From Bittarella massiliensis (ex Durand et al. 2017) (GTDB taxonomy: Bacteria > Bacillota > Clostridia > Oscillospirales > Ruminococcaceae), in the NCBI RefSeq assembly GCF_001486165.1, contig NZ_LN908976.1, forward strand, positions 310,071-374,070: 64,000 nucleotides of DNA, written 5' to 3'. A program made the translations under genes and the position numbers. Of the stretch, positions 22,455 to 30,743 are shown in pieces. Below the pieces are notes generated by a model that saw only the letters and a list, made by a program, of their open reading frames with translations, did no database searches and was not told the origin of the DNA. Numbering within the stretch: position 1 is the stretch's first letter; the number at the start of each line of letters is the position of its first letter.

Positions 22455-23843
22455 CTAGAGGGCGTTGACAATGTCCTTGTAGTGGTTGCCCCGCACCTCG
22501 AAATTCTTGTAGAGGTCAAAGCTGGCCGAGGCCGGGCTGAGGCTGACGATGTCCCCCGGCTGGGCGGCTGCCCGCGCCTTGGCCACCGCCTCCGCCATGT
22601 CGGCGGCGTGCAGGATCTGCAGTTTTTGGGGGTCGTATGCGGGGCAGCCGGTGACCGCCGCCTCGATTTTTTCGGCGGTGGCGCCCATCAGCACCAGCAC
22701 CTTGACCCGCTCGGCCACCACCGGCCCCAGGGGCTCATAGGGGATCTTCTTGTCGTACCCCCCGGCGATCATGATGATCCGCCGGTCAAAGGAGCGCAGC
22801 CCGGCGATGGAGCGGGTGGGGCTGCTGGCGATGGAGTCGTTGTAGTAGCGCACCCCGTCCAGTTCCCGCACAAATTCGATGCGGTGCTCCACCCCGCCGA
22901 AGGCCGCGGCCACCTTCCGCATCGCCTCGGGGGAGACAAGGCCCCAGGCGGCGGCGATGGCCCCCAGGTAATTTTCCACGTTGTGCTCCCCGGGGATGCG
23001 GATCTCCGACTTGTGGAAGAGGGGGTGCACCCCCGCCCCGTCGGCCATGCAGAGCACGCCCTCTTCGCTTAAAAAGGCCCCCCGCGCCACCGGGGCAAAG
23101 CGGTCAAACCAGTAGAGGTCCCCCCGCACCCCCTCGGCGAAGGAGCGGGTGATGTCGTTGTGAAAATTGAGCACCGTCTTGGAGAAGGCCCCCTGGTGGA
23201 GGTAGAGGTTGCGCTTGGCGTCCACATACTCGGCCATGTCCTTGTGCATATCCAGGTGGTTGGGGGCCACATTGGTAATGAGGGCGATGTCCGGGCTCTG
23301 ACGCATGGAGATCAGCTGGAAGCTGGAGAGCTCCACCACCGCGAAGTCCTCGGGGGCGATCTCCTCGACGATGGGCAGCAGGGCCCGGCCGATGTTCCCC
23401 CCCAGGTGGACAGTCTTCCCCTCGGCCTTCAAAAACTCCGAGAGGATGGTGGTGCTGGTGGTCTTGCCGTCGCTGCCGGTGACCCCGATGATCGTGCAGG
23501 GGCAGAGGGCGAAGAACACCTCCATCTCAGAGGTGACCGCCACCCCGCGGGCCCGGGCCTCGGTGAGCTCGGGGGTGTAAAACTTCATGCCGGGGGTGCG
23601 AAAGAGAACGTCCTCGCGGATGTCTTTCAAGTAGTCTTCCCCCAGGATCAGGGAGACCCCCATGGCCTCGAGCCGGTCGGCGGTCTCCCCCATCTTTTCT
23701 CGGTCGGCGCGGTCGCGCACCAGCACCCGGATCCCCTTCTCGCGAAACAGGCGGATGCAGTCAAAATGACTGACCCCGGCCCCCACGAAGGAGACGGTCT
23801 TCCCCTTCATCTCTTCAAAAAAAAGCGCTGCTTTGCTCTTCAT
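22455..23843 (-). CDS. murD: UDP-N-acetylmuramoyl-L-alanine:D-glutamate ligase
   Basis: Cytoplasmic ATP-dependent enzyme that adds D-glutamate to UDP-MurNAc-L-Ala in peptidoglycan synthesis. The 462-residue length fits. Motifs: N-terminal UDP-binding VSFVGAGVSHFD, P-loop GVTGSDGKTTSTT (Mur family GTxGKT/S), VVELSSFQL, and NVAPNHLDMHKDMAEYVDAK with the carbamylated-Lys region. The start MKSKAALFF at 23843 follows a GGGGGG purine block. It is unusual for murD to lead an operon of peptidases rather than sit in the mraY-murG cluster; here it heads murD-M42-M42-GNAT-PLP enzyme. Promoter at 23993-24021. Confidence 0.95.
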   Translation of the reverse strand: MKSKAALFFEEMKGKTVSFVGAGVSHFDCIRLFREKGIRVLVRDRADREKMGETADRLEAMGVSLILGEDYLKDIREDVLFRTPGMKFYTPELTEARARGVAVTSEMEVFFALCPCTIIGVTGSDGKTTSTTILSEFLKAEGKTVHLGGNIGRALLPIVEEIAPEDFAVVELSSFQLISMRQSPDIALITNVAPNHLDMHKDMAEYVDAKRNLYLHQGAFSKTVLNFHNDITRSFAEGVRGDLYWFDRFAPVARGAFLSEEGVLCMADGAGVHPLFHKSEIRIPGEHNVENYLGAIAAAWGLVSPEAMRKVAAAFGGVEHRIEFVRELDGVRYYNDSIASSPTRSIAGLRSFDRRIIMIAGGYDKKIPYEPLGPVVAERVKVLVLMGATAEKIEAAVTGCPAYDPQKLQILHAADMAEAVAKARAAAQPGDIVSLSPASASFDLYKNFEVRGNHYKDIVNAL

Positions 23844-23992
23844 CGGCAAATCCCCCCTGCATTGATTCTGGCCCGTCCGGGCGCACGGCAATCGCCGGTG
23901 CGGACGATCCGCCCCGGCTCCCGGCCCGTTTGCACGCGATTTTCGGCAGCCGGCGGGGCCAGACCCGCGGCGCGCTGCCCACAGATATTTTT

Positions 23993-24021
23993 ATTATACG
24001 TTTTCCCCCTGCCAAAGGCAA
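23993..24021 (-). promoter_or_regulatory. Promoter of the murD operon
   Basis: TTGCCT and a consensus TATAAT 17 bases apart on the minus strand, leaving a ~140-base leader. Confidence 0.7.
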
Positions 24022-24061
24022 CCAAATCCCCCGAAAAAGGGCAAAAGAGCGCCGGTTGCGG

Positions 24062-24090
24062 TTGAAATCGGCGGGTGGGGATGGTATGAT
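24062..24090 (+). promoter_or_regulatory. Promoter of asnA
   Basis: TTGAAA and TATGAT 17 bases apart, with extended TGG. The leader of ~90 bases contains TGTCACAAATAT, a motif also seen upstream of the dehydrogenase at 9.3 kb. Confidence 0.75.
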
Positions 24091-24186
24091 ATTTTTATCC
24101 ATAAATGTCACAAATATCAAGGGCCGTTCCTGTGCAACTTGTTTGCCGGGCAGCCGACCCCTGTCCCTATAAAAAGGAGAATGCCC

Positions 24187-25200
24187 ATGTCTGTACAAGC
24201 CCTCATCTTTCCCGAGGGGTACTGCGCCCCCCTCTCGGTGATGGAGACCCAGGTGGCCATCAAGCTGATCAAAGACACCTTTGAGCGGGAGCTGGCGCAA
24301 AACCTCAACCTGACCCGGGTCTCGGCCCCCCTCTTCGTCACCCAGGACAGCGGCCTCAACGACAACCTGAACGGGGTGGAGCGCCCCGTCTCCTTTGACA
24401 TCCGCGACGCCGGGTCGGACGTGGAGATCGTCCACTCCCTGGCCAAGTGGAAGCGGGTGGCCCTCAAAAAATACGGATTTGGGCCGGACGCCGGCCTCTA
24501 CACCGACATGAACGCCATCCGCCGGGACGAGGTGCTGGACAACCTGCACTCGGTCTACGTCGACCAGTGGGACTGGGAGAAGGTCATCACCCGCCAGACC
24601 CGCAACGAGTACACCCTCCGGGAGACAGTCAACCAGATCGTGGACGCCCTCTACACCACCCAGCAAAAACTCTGCGAGGCCTTTCCCCAGGTGGAGCCGG
24701 TGATCGCCAGCGAAATCGCCTTTGTCACCACCCAGGAGCTGGAAGACCGCTGGCCCGATCGCACCCCCAAGGAGCGGGAGGACCTGATCTGCCGGGAGAA
24801 GAAGCTGGTCTTTTTGCAGCAGATCGGCGGCAAGCTGCGGGGGGGCGAGCCCCACGACGGCCGCGCCCCCGACTACGACGACTGGTCCCTCAACGGGGAC
24901 ATCCTGGTCTGGTACCCGCTGTTGGAGCGGGCGCTGGAGATCTCCTCCATGGGCATTCGGGTGGACAGGGAGGCCCTCCTCTACCAGCTGGCCGAGCGAA
25001 AGGCCACCGACCGGGTGAAGTTCCCCTTCCACCGGATGCTCATCGACGAGACCCTGCCCCTGACCATCGGCGGGGGGATCGGCCAGTCCCGCATCTGCAT
25101 GCTGCTTCTGCAAAAGGCCCACATCGGCGAGGTGCAGGCCAGCGTCTGGCCGGAGGAGGACGTGGCCGCCTGCGCGCGCCACGGCATCCACCTGCTGTGA
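24187..25200 (+). CDS. asnA: Aspartate-ammonia ligase (asparagine synthetase A)
   Basis: Makes asparagine from aspartate, ammonia and ATP in the cytoplasm, a class II aaRS-like fold. The 337-residue length fits AsnA. Typical segments: MSVQALIFPEGYCAPLSVME, ARVSAPLF-type strand (TRVSAPLFVTQDSGLND), IVHSLAKWKR, DMNAIRRDE, SVYVDQWDWEKVI and the C-terminal GGGIGQSRICM motif 3. The start is the second ATG (24187), with AGGAGA 6 bases ahead; the first ATG at 24181 is too close. Its stop overlaps the GTG start of the following lipoprotein by four bases, an odd functional pairing. Confidence 0.96.
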   Translation: MSVQALIFPEGYCAPLSVMETQVAIKLIKDTFERELAQNLNLTRVSAPLFVTQDSGLNDNLNGVERPVSFDIRDAGSDVEIVHSLAKWKRVALKKYGFGPDAGLYTDMNAIRRDEVLDNLHSVYVDQWDWEKVITRQTRNEYTLRETVNQIVDALYTTQQKLCEAFPQVEPVIASEIAFVTTQELEDRWPDRTPKEREDLICREKKLVFLQQIGGKLRGGEPHDGRAPDYDDWSLNGDILVWYPLLERALEISSMGIRVDREALLYQLAERKATDRVKFPFHRMLIDETLPLTIGGGIGQSRICMLLLQKAHIGEVQASVWPEEDVAACARHGIHLL

Positions 25201-26801
25201 GGGCGCTCAAAAAGGGGCTGCAACGGTGGACGGCCGCCCTGCTGTCCGCCGCCCTCTGCCTGTCGCTGACAGCCTGCGGCAACCGGGGCGGGGGGAAAAA
25301 GATCGTCTACGATCTGGAGCAAAACCCCGAAAACCTCGACCCCCAACTGGCCAGTGACAGCGCCTCCCTCACGGTGGTGGGGAACATCTTCGAGGGGCTG
25401 CTGGTCAAGACCTCCAGCGGGGAGATCGTGCCCGGGGTGGCCGAATCCTACACCACCGAAAACAGCGAAAAGCGCTACCGGTTCACCCTGCGCGCCGACG
25501 CCACCTGGTCCGACGGCACCCCGGTAACCGCCTACGACTTCGCCTTTGCCTTCCAGCGCCTGTTCGACAAGGCCACCCGCTCGCCCTACGCGGGGGATTT
25601 CTTCTCCATCTCCGGCAGCCGCGCCTACTACGAGGGCACCGGTTCGCTGGAAGGGCTGGGGGTCAAGGCGGTGGACGAGCGCACCCTGGTCATCGACCTC
25701 TGGCACAGCGACCCCTTCTTCACCGACCTGCTCACCACCCCGGCGGCCTTCCCCTGCAACCAGGCCTTCTTCGAGGGGACCAAGGGCGGCTACGGCCTCA
25801 GCAGCAAAGACCTGCTCTCCAACGGGCCCTTCCTGCTGGACACCTGGATCGACAACGAGGACGCCAACTACCTCTTCTTAAAGGCCAACAGCACCTACAA
25901 GTCCGACTCGCCGGTGGTGGCGGGGAGCGTGCTGCTCTCGGTGGAGGGGGGCTACGGCGAGCGCAAGGCCCGCTTTGAGAGCGGCAAGAGCGACTGCTTC
26001 CTGTACCGGGAACACCCGGGGGGCAAGCTGGCCGAGCGGGCCCTCACCTACGACAACACCACCTGGTGTCTGGTGCTCAACACCCAGCGGGGGATGCTGC
26101 AAAACCAGTCCGTTCGCCGCGGGCTGATGCTGGCCACCGACACCAGCGCCATCAAAGACCTGCTGCCCGACTACCTGAAGGTGGCCGGCGGCCTGGTGCC
26201 CCCCAGCGTCACCATGATGGGCCAGTCCTTTCGGGAGTACGCCGGGGCCACCGTCATCGAGGCCCCCAACGCGGCGACGGCCAAGCAGCTCTTCTCCCAG
26301 GGGCTGGCGGCCCTGGGCAAAGACCGTCCCGAGTCCCTCACCGTCCTCTGCCCCGAGGGGAGCGAGGGCTATCTCAGCGAGCTGATGCAGCTCTGGCAGC
26401 GGGATTTGAACTTCTTCCCCGTCCAGGCTGCCGCCCAGCCCCTGTCGGAGGTGGAGGCCCTGGTGGATGCCGGCAACTTCGACATCGCTCTGATGCCGGT
26501 GACCTCCACCCAGAACAGCGTCGAGGCCTACCTGGGCGACTTTGCCACCGGCAGCGAGTGGAACCTGCCCCGCCTCTCCGACCCGACGGTGGACAATCTG
26601 CTGGAGCAGATCAACAACGCCACCTCCACCGCCGAGAAGGAGGCCCTCTGCAAGCAGCTGGAGGAGGTCGTCCTCCACACCGGCTGCATCATCCCCCTCT
26701 ACTACCAGGCGCAGTTCTTTGTGCAGGGGGAAAAGGCCGAACACATCGAGTACAACCCCTTCTTCGGCTACGTCAAATTCAAAGAGGCCCGCAAGGGCTG
26801 A
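25197..26801 (+). CDS. Oligopeptide-type ABC transporter substrate-binding lipoprotein (OppA/SBP family 5)
   Basis: Extracellular binding protein of 534 residues. A signal sequence with positively charged start (RALKKGLQRW) runs into lipobox LTAC. The mature part has the family 5 pattern: NLDPQLASDSASLTVVGNIFEGL, TWSDGTPVTAYDFAFAFQRL and LSNGPFLLDTW. It would deliver peptides or another solute to a permease. No permease or ATPase genes follow, so it is an orphan that must share a transporter encoded elsewhere. GTG start at 25197, with overlap GTGA on the asnA stop; translational coupling is likely since no good binding site stands close by. A terminator follows. Confidence 0.9.
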   Translation: MRALKKGLQRWTAALLSAALCLSLTACGNRGGGKKIVYDLEQNPENLDPQLASDSASLTVVGNIFEGLLVKTSSGEIVPGVAESYTTENSEKRYRFTLRADATWSDGTPVTAYDFAFAFQRLFDKATRSPYAGDFFSISGSRAYYEGTGSLEGLGVKAVDERTLVIDLWHSDPFFTDLLTTPAAFPCNQAFFEGTKGGYGLSSKDLLSNGPFLLDTWIDNEDANYLFLKANSTYKSDSPVVAGSVLLSVEGGYGERKARFESGKSDCFLYREHPGGKLAERALTYDNTTWCLVLNTQRGMLQNQSVRRGLMLATDTSAIKDLLPDYLKVAGGLVPPSVTMMGQSFREYAGATVIEAPNAATAKQLFSQGLAALGKDRPESLTVLCPEGSEGYLSELMQLWQRDLNFFPVQAAAQPLSEVEALVDAGNFDIALMPVTSTQNSVEAYLGDFATGSEWNLPRLSDPTVDNLLEQINNATSTAEKEALCKQLEEVVLHTGCIIPLYYQAQFFVQGEKAEHIEYNPFFGYVKFKEARKG

Positions 26802-26810
26802 TTTTCCAAG

Positions 26811-26839
26811 ACCGCCCGCACCTGCTGGGCGGTTTTTTT
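26811..26839 (+). terminator. Terminator of the asnA operon
   Basis: ACCGCCC, a 10-base loop, GGGCGGT and a run of seven T. Confidence 0.9.
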
Positions 26840-26933
26840 GCGCCGATCGGTCCGCCCCCCTCATAAATTGCCCCCCGGCGGCCTATCCTGGAAGGGGGGA
26901 TGTCTGTCTCTCCCCTCTTTTTTGCAAAACCCC

Positions 26934-26962
26934 TTGCATTTCTTGGATAAACATAGTATAGT
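26934..26962 (+). promoter_or_regulatory. Promoter of the flavin reductase-rubredoxin gene
   Basis: TTGCAT and TATAGT 17 bases apart, about 50 bases before the start. Confidence 0.75.
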
Positions 26963-27014
26963 TAATACCAGAAACAGGAATGATTCCTATTATTGTCATA
27001 ATGGAGGCGCAGGT

Positions 27015-27650
27015 ATGGACTTAAAAGCATTTTACAAACTCACCTATGGGCTCTACATCCTCTCCAGCGAGTTTGAGGGAAAGGCGGCCGGCTGCGTCGT
27101 CAACACCCTCACCCAGGTGACGGCCGAGCCCGTCAAGGTGGCGGTGGCGGTGAGTAAGGACAACTTCACCACCCAGATCATCGCCAAGTCGGGGCGGTTT
27201 GCCGCCACCTCGCTGTTGCAGGAGGCCAGCATGGACCTCATCGGGCGCTTTGGCTTTCGCTCCAGCGCCGACGAGGACAAGTTTGCCGCCACCCCCCACG
27301 CCCGGGACAGGGCGGGCATCCCCTACGTGACCGAGAGCGCCGCCGCCTTTGTCAGCTGCAAGGTCATCGACCAGCTGGACCTGGGCACCCACATCCTCTT
27401 TATCGGCGAGGCGGAGGAGGCCGAGACCCTGAGCCAGGACGAGGTGCTCACCTACACCTATTACCAGACCGTCAAAAAGGGCGGCACCCCCAAAAACGCC
27501 CCCTCCTACAAGGGAGAGGCGGCCGCCCAGCCCGCCGTCACGGGCTGGCGCTGCACTGTCTGCGGCTACATCCTCGAGTCGGAGACCCTGCCCCCCGACT
27601 TTGTCTGCCCCATCTGCCACCAGGGGGCCGACAAGTTCGTCAAGCTGTGA
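27015..27650 (+). CDS. Flavin reductase-rubredoxin fusion (high-molecular-weight rubredoxin type)
   Basis: Two-domain redox protein of 211 residues. Residues 1-155 form a flavin-reductase-like FMN domain (KLTYGLYILSSEFEGKAAGC, CVVNTLTQVT, DLGTHILFIGEAEEAE). Residues 176-211 form a complete rubredoxin with iron ligands in CTVCGY (Cys180, Cys183) and CPICH (Cys198, Cys201). The same layout is known from Hrb of Moorella, which passes electrons from NAD(P)H to flavodiiron proteins that reduce oxygen or nitric oxide. That fits protection of an anaerobe against oxygen. Start ATG 27015 with GGAGG 7 bases before it; the longer frame is a shadow. Monocistronic; no flavodiiron gene is in the window. 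Confidence 0.92.
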   Translation: MDLKAFYKLTYGLYILSSEFEGKAAGCVVNTLTQVTAEPVKVAVAVSKDNFTTQIIAKSGRFAATSLLQEASMDLIGRFGFRSSADEDKFAATPHARDRAGIPYVTESAAAFVSCKVIDQLDLGTHILFIGEAEEAETLSQDEVLTYTYYQTVKKGGTPKNAPSYKGEAAAQPAVTGWRCTVCGYILESETLPPDFVCPICHQGADKFVKL

Positions 27651-27666
27651 CCCCTTCCGCCCCCTC

Positions 27667-27698
27667 TCCCCTGCCCTTCCGGGCGGGGGATTTTTTTG
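27667..27698 (+). terminator. Terminator of the rubredoxin fusion gene
   Basis: CCCCTGCCC, loop TTCC, GGGCGGGG and a run of seven T. Confidence 0.85.
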
Positions 27699-27736
27699 TC
27701 TGCCACCCCCCGACCAAAATTTCAGGAAGAAAACAG

Positions 27737-27765
27737 TTGACAAAGGGAGCGCAAAGTTATATAGT
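27737..27765 (+). promoter_or_regulatory. Promoter of the GntR-ABC operon
   Basis: Consensus TTGACA and TATAGT with a 17-base spacer. The -10 is overlapped by the operator at 27763-27786. Confidence 0.8.
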
Positions 27766-27786
27766 TAGTTACACAAGTAATTAACT
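27763..27786 (+). promoter_or_regulatory. Operator palindrome for the GntR regulator
   Basis: AGTTAGTTAC-ACAA-GTAATTAACT, a 10-base inverted repeat with one mismatch, starting in the -10 and covering the expected transcription start. This is the place and size for autorepression by the YtrA-type regulator encoded next. Confidence 0.75.
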
Positions 27787-27810
27787 AAATAACAAGAGGG
27801 AGGGATCGCC

Positions 27811-28185
27811 GTGCACCTGGACTTTGGCAGCGATCTGCCCATCTATCAGCAGATCACCCGCTCCATCGAGGACGACATCGTCCTGGGGGTGTTGCCGGAA
27901 GAGGGACAGATCCCCTCCACCACCGAGATCTCGGTGGGCTACAAGGTCAATCCCGCCACCGTGGCCAAGGGGTATAACCTCCTTGTGGAACAGGGAATTT
28001 TATACAAGAGAAGAGGCGTGGGAATGTTTGTCAAAGAGGGGGCCAGGGAGATCCTCCTGGCCAAGAGGAGAGAGGACTTTTACGGCACCTATGTGAGCGC
28101 CCTGCTCAAAGAGGCCGAAAAGCTGCAAATCAGCGTGGACGACGTCATCGCCCTGTTGCAGCGCGCCAAAGCCGACCGCGGCTGA
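27811..28185 (+). CDS. GntR family transcriptional regulator, YtrA subfamily
   Basis: Short GntR protein of 124 residues: winged helix at residues 10-75 (PIYQQITRSIEDDIVLGVLP, PSTTEISVGYKVNPATVAKGY, GVGMFVKEGA) and a short helical C-terminal dimerisation tail with no ligand domain, as in YtrA. Members of this subfamily usually repress an ABC transporter operon that follows, and respond to cell-envelope or drug stress. Here the ABC genes follow at once and an operator overlaps the promoter. GTG start with AGGGAGGG before it. Confidence 0.92.
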   Translation: MHLDFGSDLPIYQQITRSIEDDIVLGVLPEEGQIPSTTEISVGYKVNPATVAKGYNLLVEQGILYKRRGVGMFVKEGAREILLAKRREDFYGTYVSALLKEAEKLQISVDDVIALLQRAKADRG

Positions 28186-28208
28186 AAGAGAGAGGAGAGA
28201 GTCTGATT

Positions 28209-29078
28209 ATGGCAACCATTGCAATTCACGGCCTCTGCAAGAGCTACGGCAAGACCGAAGTGCTCAGAGACATCGACCTGACCTTTGAAGAGGGACGCAT
28301 CTACGGCCTGTTGGGGCGCAACGGGGTGGGCAAATCCACCCTGCTCAACCTGATCACCCGGCGCATCTTCCCCGACCGGGGGGAGATCGCGGTGGACGGG
28401 GTCCCCGTGGGCGGACCCGGGGACCCCCTGCGCAAAATCTACTGCATGAGCGAGGCCGCCCTCTACCCCGAGAACATGCGGGTGGCCGAGCTCTACCGCT
28501 GGACGGCCGACTTCTACCCCCACTTCGACCGGGCCCGGGCCGACCGGCTCACCGCCGCCTTCGGTCTCGACCCCAAAAAGCGGATCAAGTCCCTCTCCAC
28601 CGGCTACGCCTCCATCGTCAAGCTGATCGTCACCCTCTCCTCCGGCGCCGAGGTGCTCATCTTCGACGAGCCGGTGCTGGGACTGGACGCGGGACACCGC
28701 AGCCTGTTTTACAAAGAGGTGCTCTCCCTCTATGGGGAGAAAGGCTGCACGGTGGTCCTCTCGACCCACATCATCGAGGAGATCTCCGACCTGCTGGAGT
28801 CAGTGATCATTCTGGAGGACTGCCGGGTGCTGGCAAGTGAGAGCGTGGACGGGCTGCTGGAGCGCTACCACTGCGTCTCCGGCGCCGAGGGCGAGGTGAT
28901 GGGCTACCTCTCCGGGCGAGAAGTCGTCCACACCGAGCGGATGGGCCCCTACCTCTCGGCCACGGTGGCCGGCCCGGCCGACCGCCAGCAGGCCGACCGG
29001 CTGAACCTGACCCTGATGCGACCCAAACTGCAAGATCTCTTCATCCACCTGACCCAGGGCAAAGGAGGTACACTGTAA
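28209..29078 (+). CDS. ABC transporter ATPase (YtrB type)
   Basis: Cytoplasmic ATPase of 289 residues. Walker A GRNGVGKST (near 37), Walker B VLIFDEPVLGLD and switch His in STH. The signature motif is degenerate, LSTGY in place of LSGGQ, as is usual in the GntR-linked YtrB group. It begins 24 bases after the regulator and its TAA overlaps the ATG of the permease gene (TAATG), so subunits are made in step. The exported or sensed substrate is not known. Confidence 0.92.
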   Translation: MATIAIHGLCKSYGKTEVLRDIDLTFEEGRIYGLLGRNGVGKSTLLNLITRRIFPDRGEIAVDGVPVGGPGDPLRKIYCMSEAALYPENMRVAELYRWTADFYPHFDRARADRLTAAFGLDPKKRIKSLSTGYASIVKLIVTLSSGAEVLIFDEPVLGLDAGHRSLFYKEVLSLYGEKGCTVVLSTHIIEEISDLLESVIILEDCRVLASESVDGLLERYHCVSGAEGEVMGYLSGREVVHTERMGPYLSATVAGPADRQQADRLNLTLMRPKLQDLFIHLTQGKGGTL

Positions 29079-29839
29079 TGAAACACACCCTCACCGTCAT
29101 GCGGTACAATCTGTCCGACTCCCTGCGGCCCACGGCCATCTTCTTCTCCATCTACACCGCCTTCGTCCTCCTCAACGCCCTGCTCTCCTACCTGATCCCC
29201 GGGGGGAACACCGTCGGCAGCGACCTGGCCATCCTCATCTTCCTCTTTGTCTGCGGGGTGGTGGGCTTTCGCTACAACTTTTTCTTCGCCATGGCCAACA
29301 ACATCTCCCGCCGGGACTTCTTCCTGGGCACCGCCCTCAGCGGGCTGCTGCCGTCCATCGGTTCGGCGGCGGTGATGATCGTCATCAACCGCCTCATCAG
29401 CCTCTTCTACCCCATGCCCACCCTGTACACCCTCTGCTTTGAGCGGGAGCGGCTGGTCTTTGGCCCGGACGGCATCGCCATCGTCGCCCAGAGCGCGGGC
29501 AAAGAGGCCCTCACCCTGCTGATGAGCTTCCTCTTCCTGGCGGTGCTGGGCTTCTCCATCTACCTGGTCGGCTTTTTCATCAGCGCCCTCTTCTACCGGA
29601 TGAACAAACTCCTGCGGATGACCCTCTGGATCATCCCCTGGCTGCTGGTGGTCCTCCTCTCCCTTCTGTGGCCGACCCTGCCCCAGTCCTTTACCGGCAG
29701 TGTGATCCGCTTCTTTGCGGCCATTCTGGGGATCACCTCTCACAGCGCCTGGCCCGCCATGGGCACCGCCATGGTGCTGGCGCTGCTCCTCACCTTCTGC
29801 GGCTGGCTGCTGACCCGGCGGGCCGTCCTCAAGAAATAG
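29078..29839 (+). CDS. ABC transporter permease
   Basis: Membrane protein of 253 residues with about six hydrophobic segments (roughly residues 22-42, 48-68, 85-105, 148-172, 188-208 and 222-245). No family motif beyond the ABC-2-like layout. The gene order regulator-ATPase-permease and the one-base overlap with the ATPase stop make it the partner permease. Confidence 0.85.
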   Translation: MKHTLTVMRYNLSDSLRPTAIFFSIYTAFVLLNALLSYLIPGGNTVGSDLAILIFLFVCGVVGFRYNFFFAMANNISRRDFFLGTALSGLLPSIGSAAVMIVINRLISLFYPMPTLYTLCFERERLVFGPDGIAIVAQSAGKEALTLLMSFLFLAVLGFSIYLVGFFISALFYRMNKLLRMTLWIIPWLLVVLLSLLWPTLPQSFTGSVIRFFAAILGITSHSAWPAMGTAMVLALLLTFCGWLLTRRAVLKK

Positions 29840-29869
29840 CCGCCTGGGCGGCAGAAAGGGGGAATTGGT

Positions 29870-30340
29870 ATGGGACACCTGGGCTTTTCCTACATCGGCC
29901 TGCTCTGGCTGGCAATGCTCTTCGTCCCCAACCTGTACTGGGTCAAGCGCCAGCCCACCGGCTACATCGCCGCCGGGGAGAACCGGCTGCTGGTGGCCCT
30001 GGAGCGGATAGGGGAAGCCGGCGTCACCTGCTGCGCCCTGGTCTTTTCCGACTTCAACCTGCGCCCCCTCTCCCCCCGCAGCCTCTGGCTGGCCCTCTCC
30101 CTCGCCCTGATGATGGCCTACGAGTTCTGGTGGGTGCGCTACTTTCGCAGTGGGCGCACCCTGCGGGACTTCTACCGCCCGCTGCTGGGCGTCCCGGTGG
30201 CCGGGGCGACCCTGCCGGTACTGGCCTTCCTCGCCCTGGGCATCTACGGCCGGGTGGTCTGGATGGTGTTGGCCGCCCTGGTCTTGGGGGTGGGGCACAT
30301 CGGCATCCACCTGCAACACCGCCGGGAGATCGAGGGGTGA
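29870..30340 (+). CDS. Small integral membrane protein of the GntR-ABC operon
   Basis: 156 residues with about four membrane segments (residues 5-22, 45-60, 73-90, 107-145) and charged loops. I do not recognise the family. It follows the permease by 30 bases with AAAGGGGGAA in the gap and precedes the operon terminator, so it is co-transcribed and may be an accessory subunit. Confidence 0.7.
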   Translation: MGHLGFSYIGLLWLAMLFVPNLYWVKRQPTGYIAAGENRLLVALERIGEAGVTCCALVFSDFNLRPLSPRSLWLALSLALMMAYEFWWVRYFRSGRTLRDFYRPLLGVPVAGATLPVLAFLALGIYGRVVWMVLAALVLGVGHIGIHLQHRREIEG

Positions 30341-30361
30341 ATCCCTCTCCCCCCCTTCTTC

Positions 30362-30393
30362 AAAAAGCCGCCCCCAAAAGGGGCGGCTTTTTT
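30362..30393 (+). terminator. Terminator of the GntR-ABC operon
   Basis: AAAAAGCCGCCCC, loop, GGGGCGGC and TTTTTT. Confidence 0.9.
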
Positions 30394-30547
30394 CTGTCTT
30401 TCCTTTGGGCGCCCCTTGCCGCTAAAGCGCTGCCGGCAAGGGCACCTCGCTTGGCAGCCAGCTGCCGCCCTCCCCACAGATGCCTTTCCGCCAATGGGCA
30501 GCCCGCCCTTCCCCCTATCAAAAAAGGGGGACCCTCCCCTTCCCCCC
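30394..30547. other. Intergenic spacer, nothing recognised
   Basis: GC-rich spacer between the ABC operon terminator and the XRE promoter. Contains several short inverted repeats built from CAGC/GCTG but no gene or clear site. Confidence 0.4.
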
Positions 30548-30575
30548 TTGATTCCCCGCGCAGATGGGGTATACT
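30548..30575 (+). promoter_or_regulatory. Promoter of the XRE-pentapeptide gene
   Basis: TTGATT and TATACT 16 bases apart, leaving a leader of about 160 bases rich in GGTTG/CAACC complements. Confidence 0.6.
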
Positions 30576-30743
30576 GAAATGGCGGGACCTTCTCCTAAAA
30601 AACCGCGCCGCCATGCGGTTGCAACCAGCGGTTGTCAAAATTGCCTCCCCCGGTTGGTGGAAGGAGAGGGGGCTTTTCCCCTATGGTGGAGACAGCCGCG
30701 GCGACAGCACCCGGCAAACCAATGAACAAGGTGGATGAAATCG

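Noticed and set aside
23815-25191. 458-codon minus-strand frame opposite asnA
   Set aside because: Shadow of asnA; crosses the divergent murD and asnA promoters.
28949-30319. 456-codon minus-strand frame opposite the ABC operon
   Set aside because: His/Gln/Gly-rich shadow of hydrophobic codons on the other strand.
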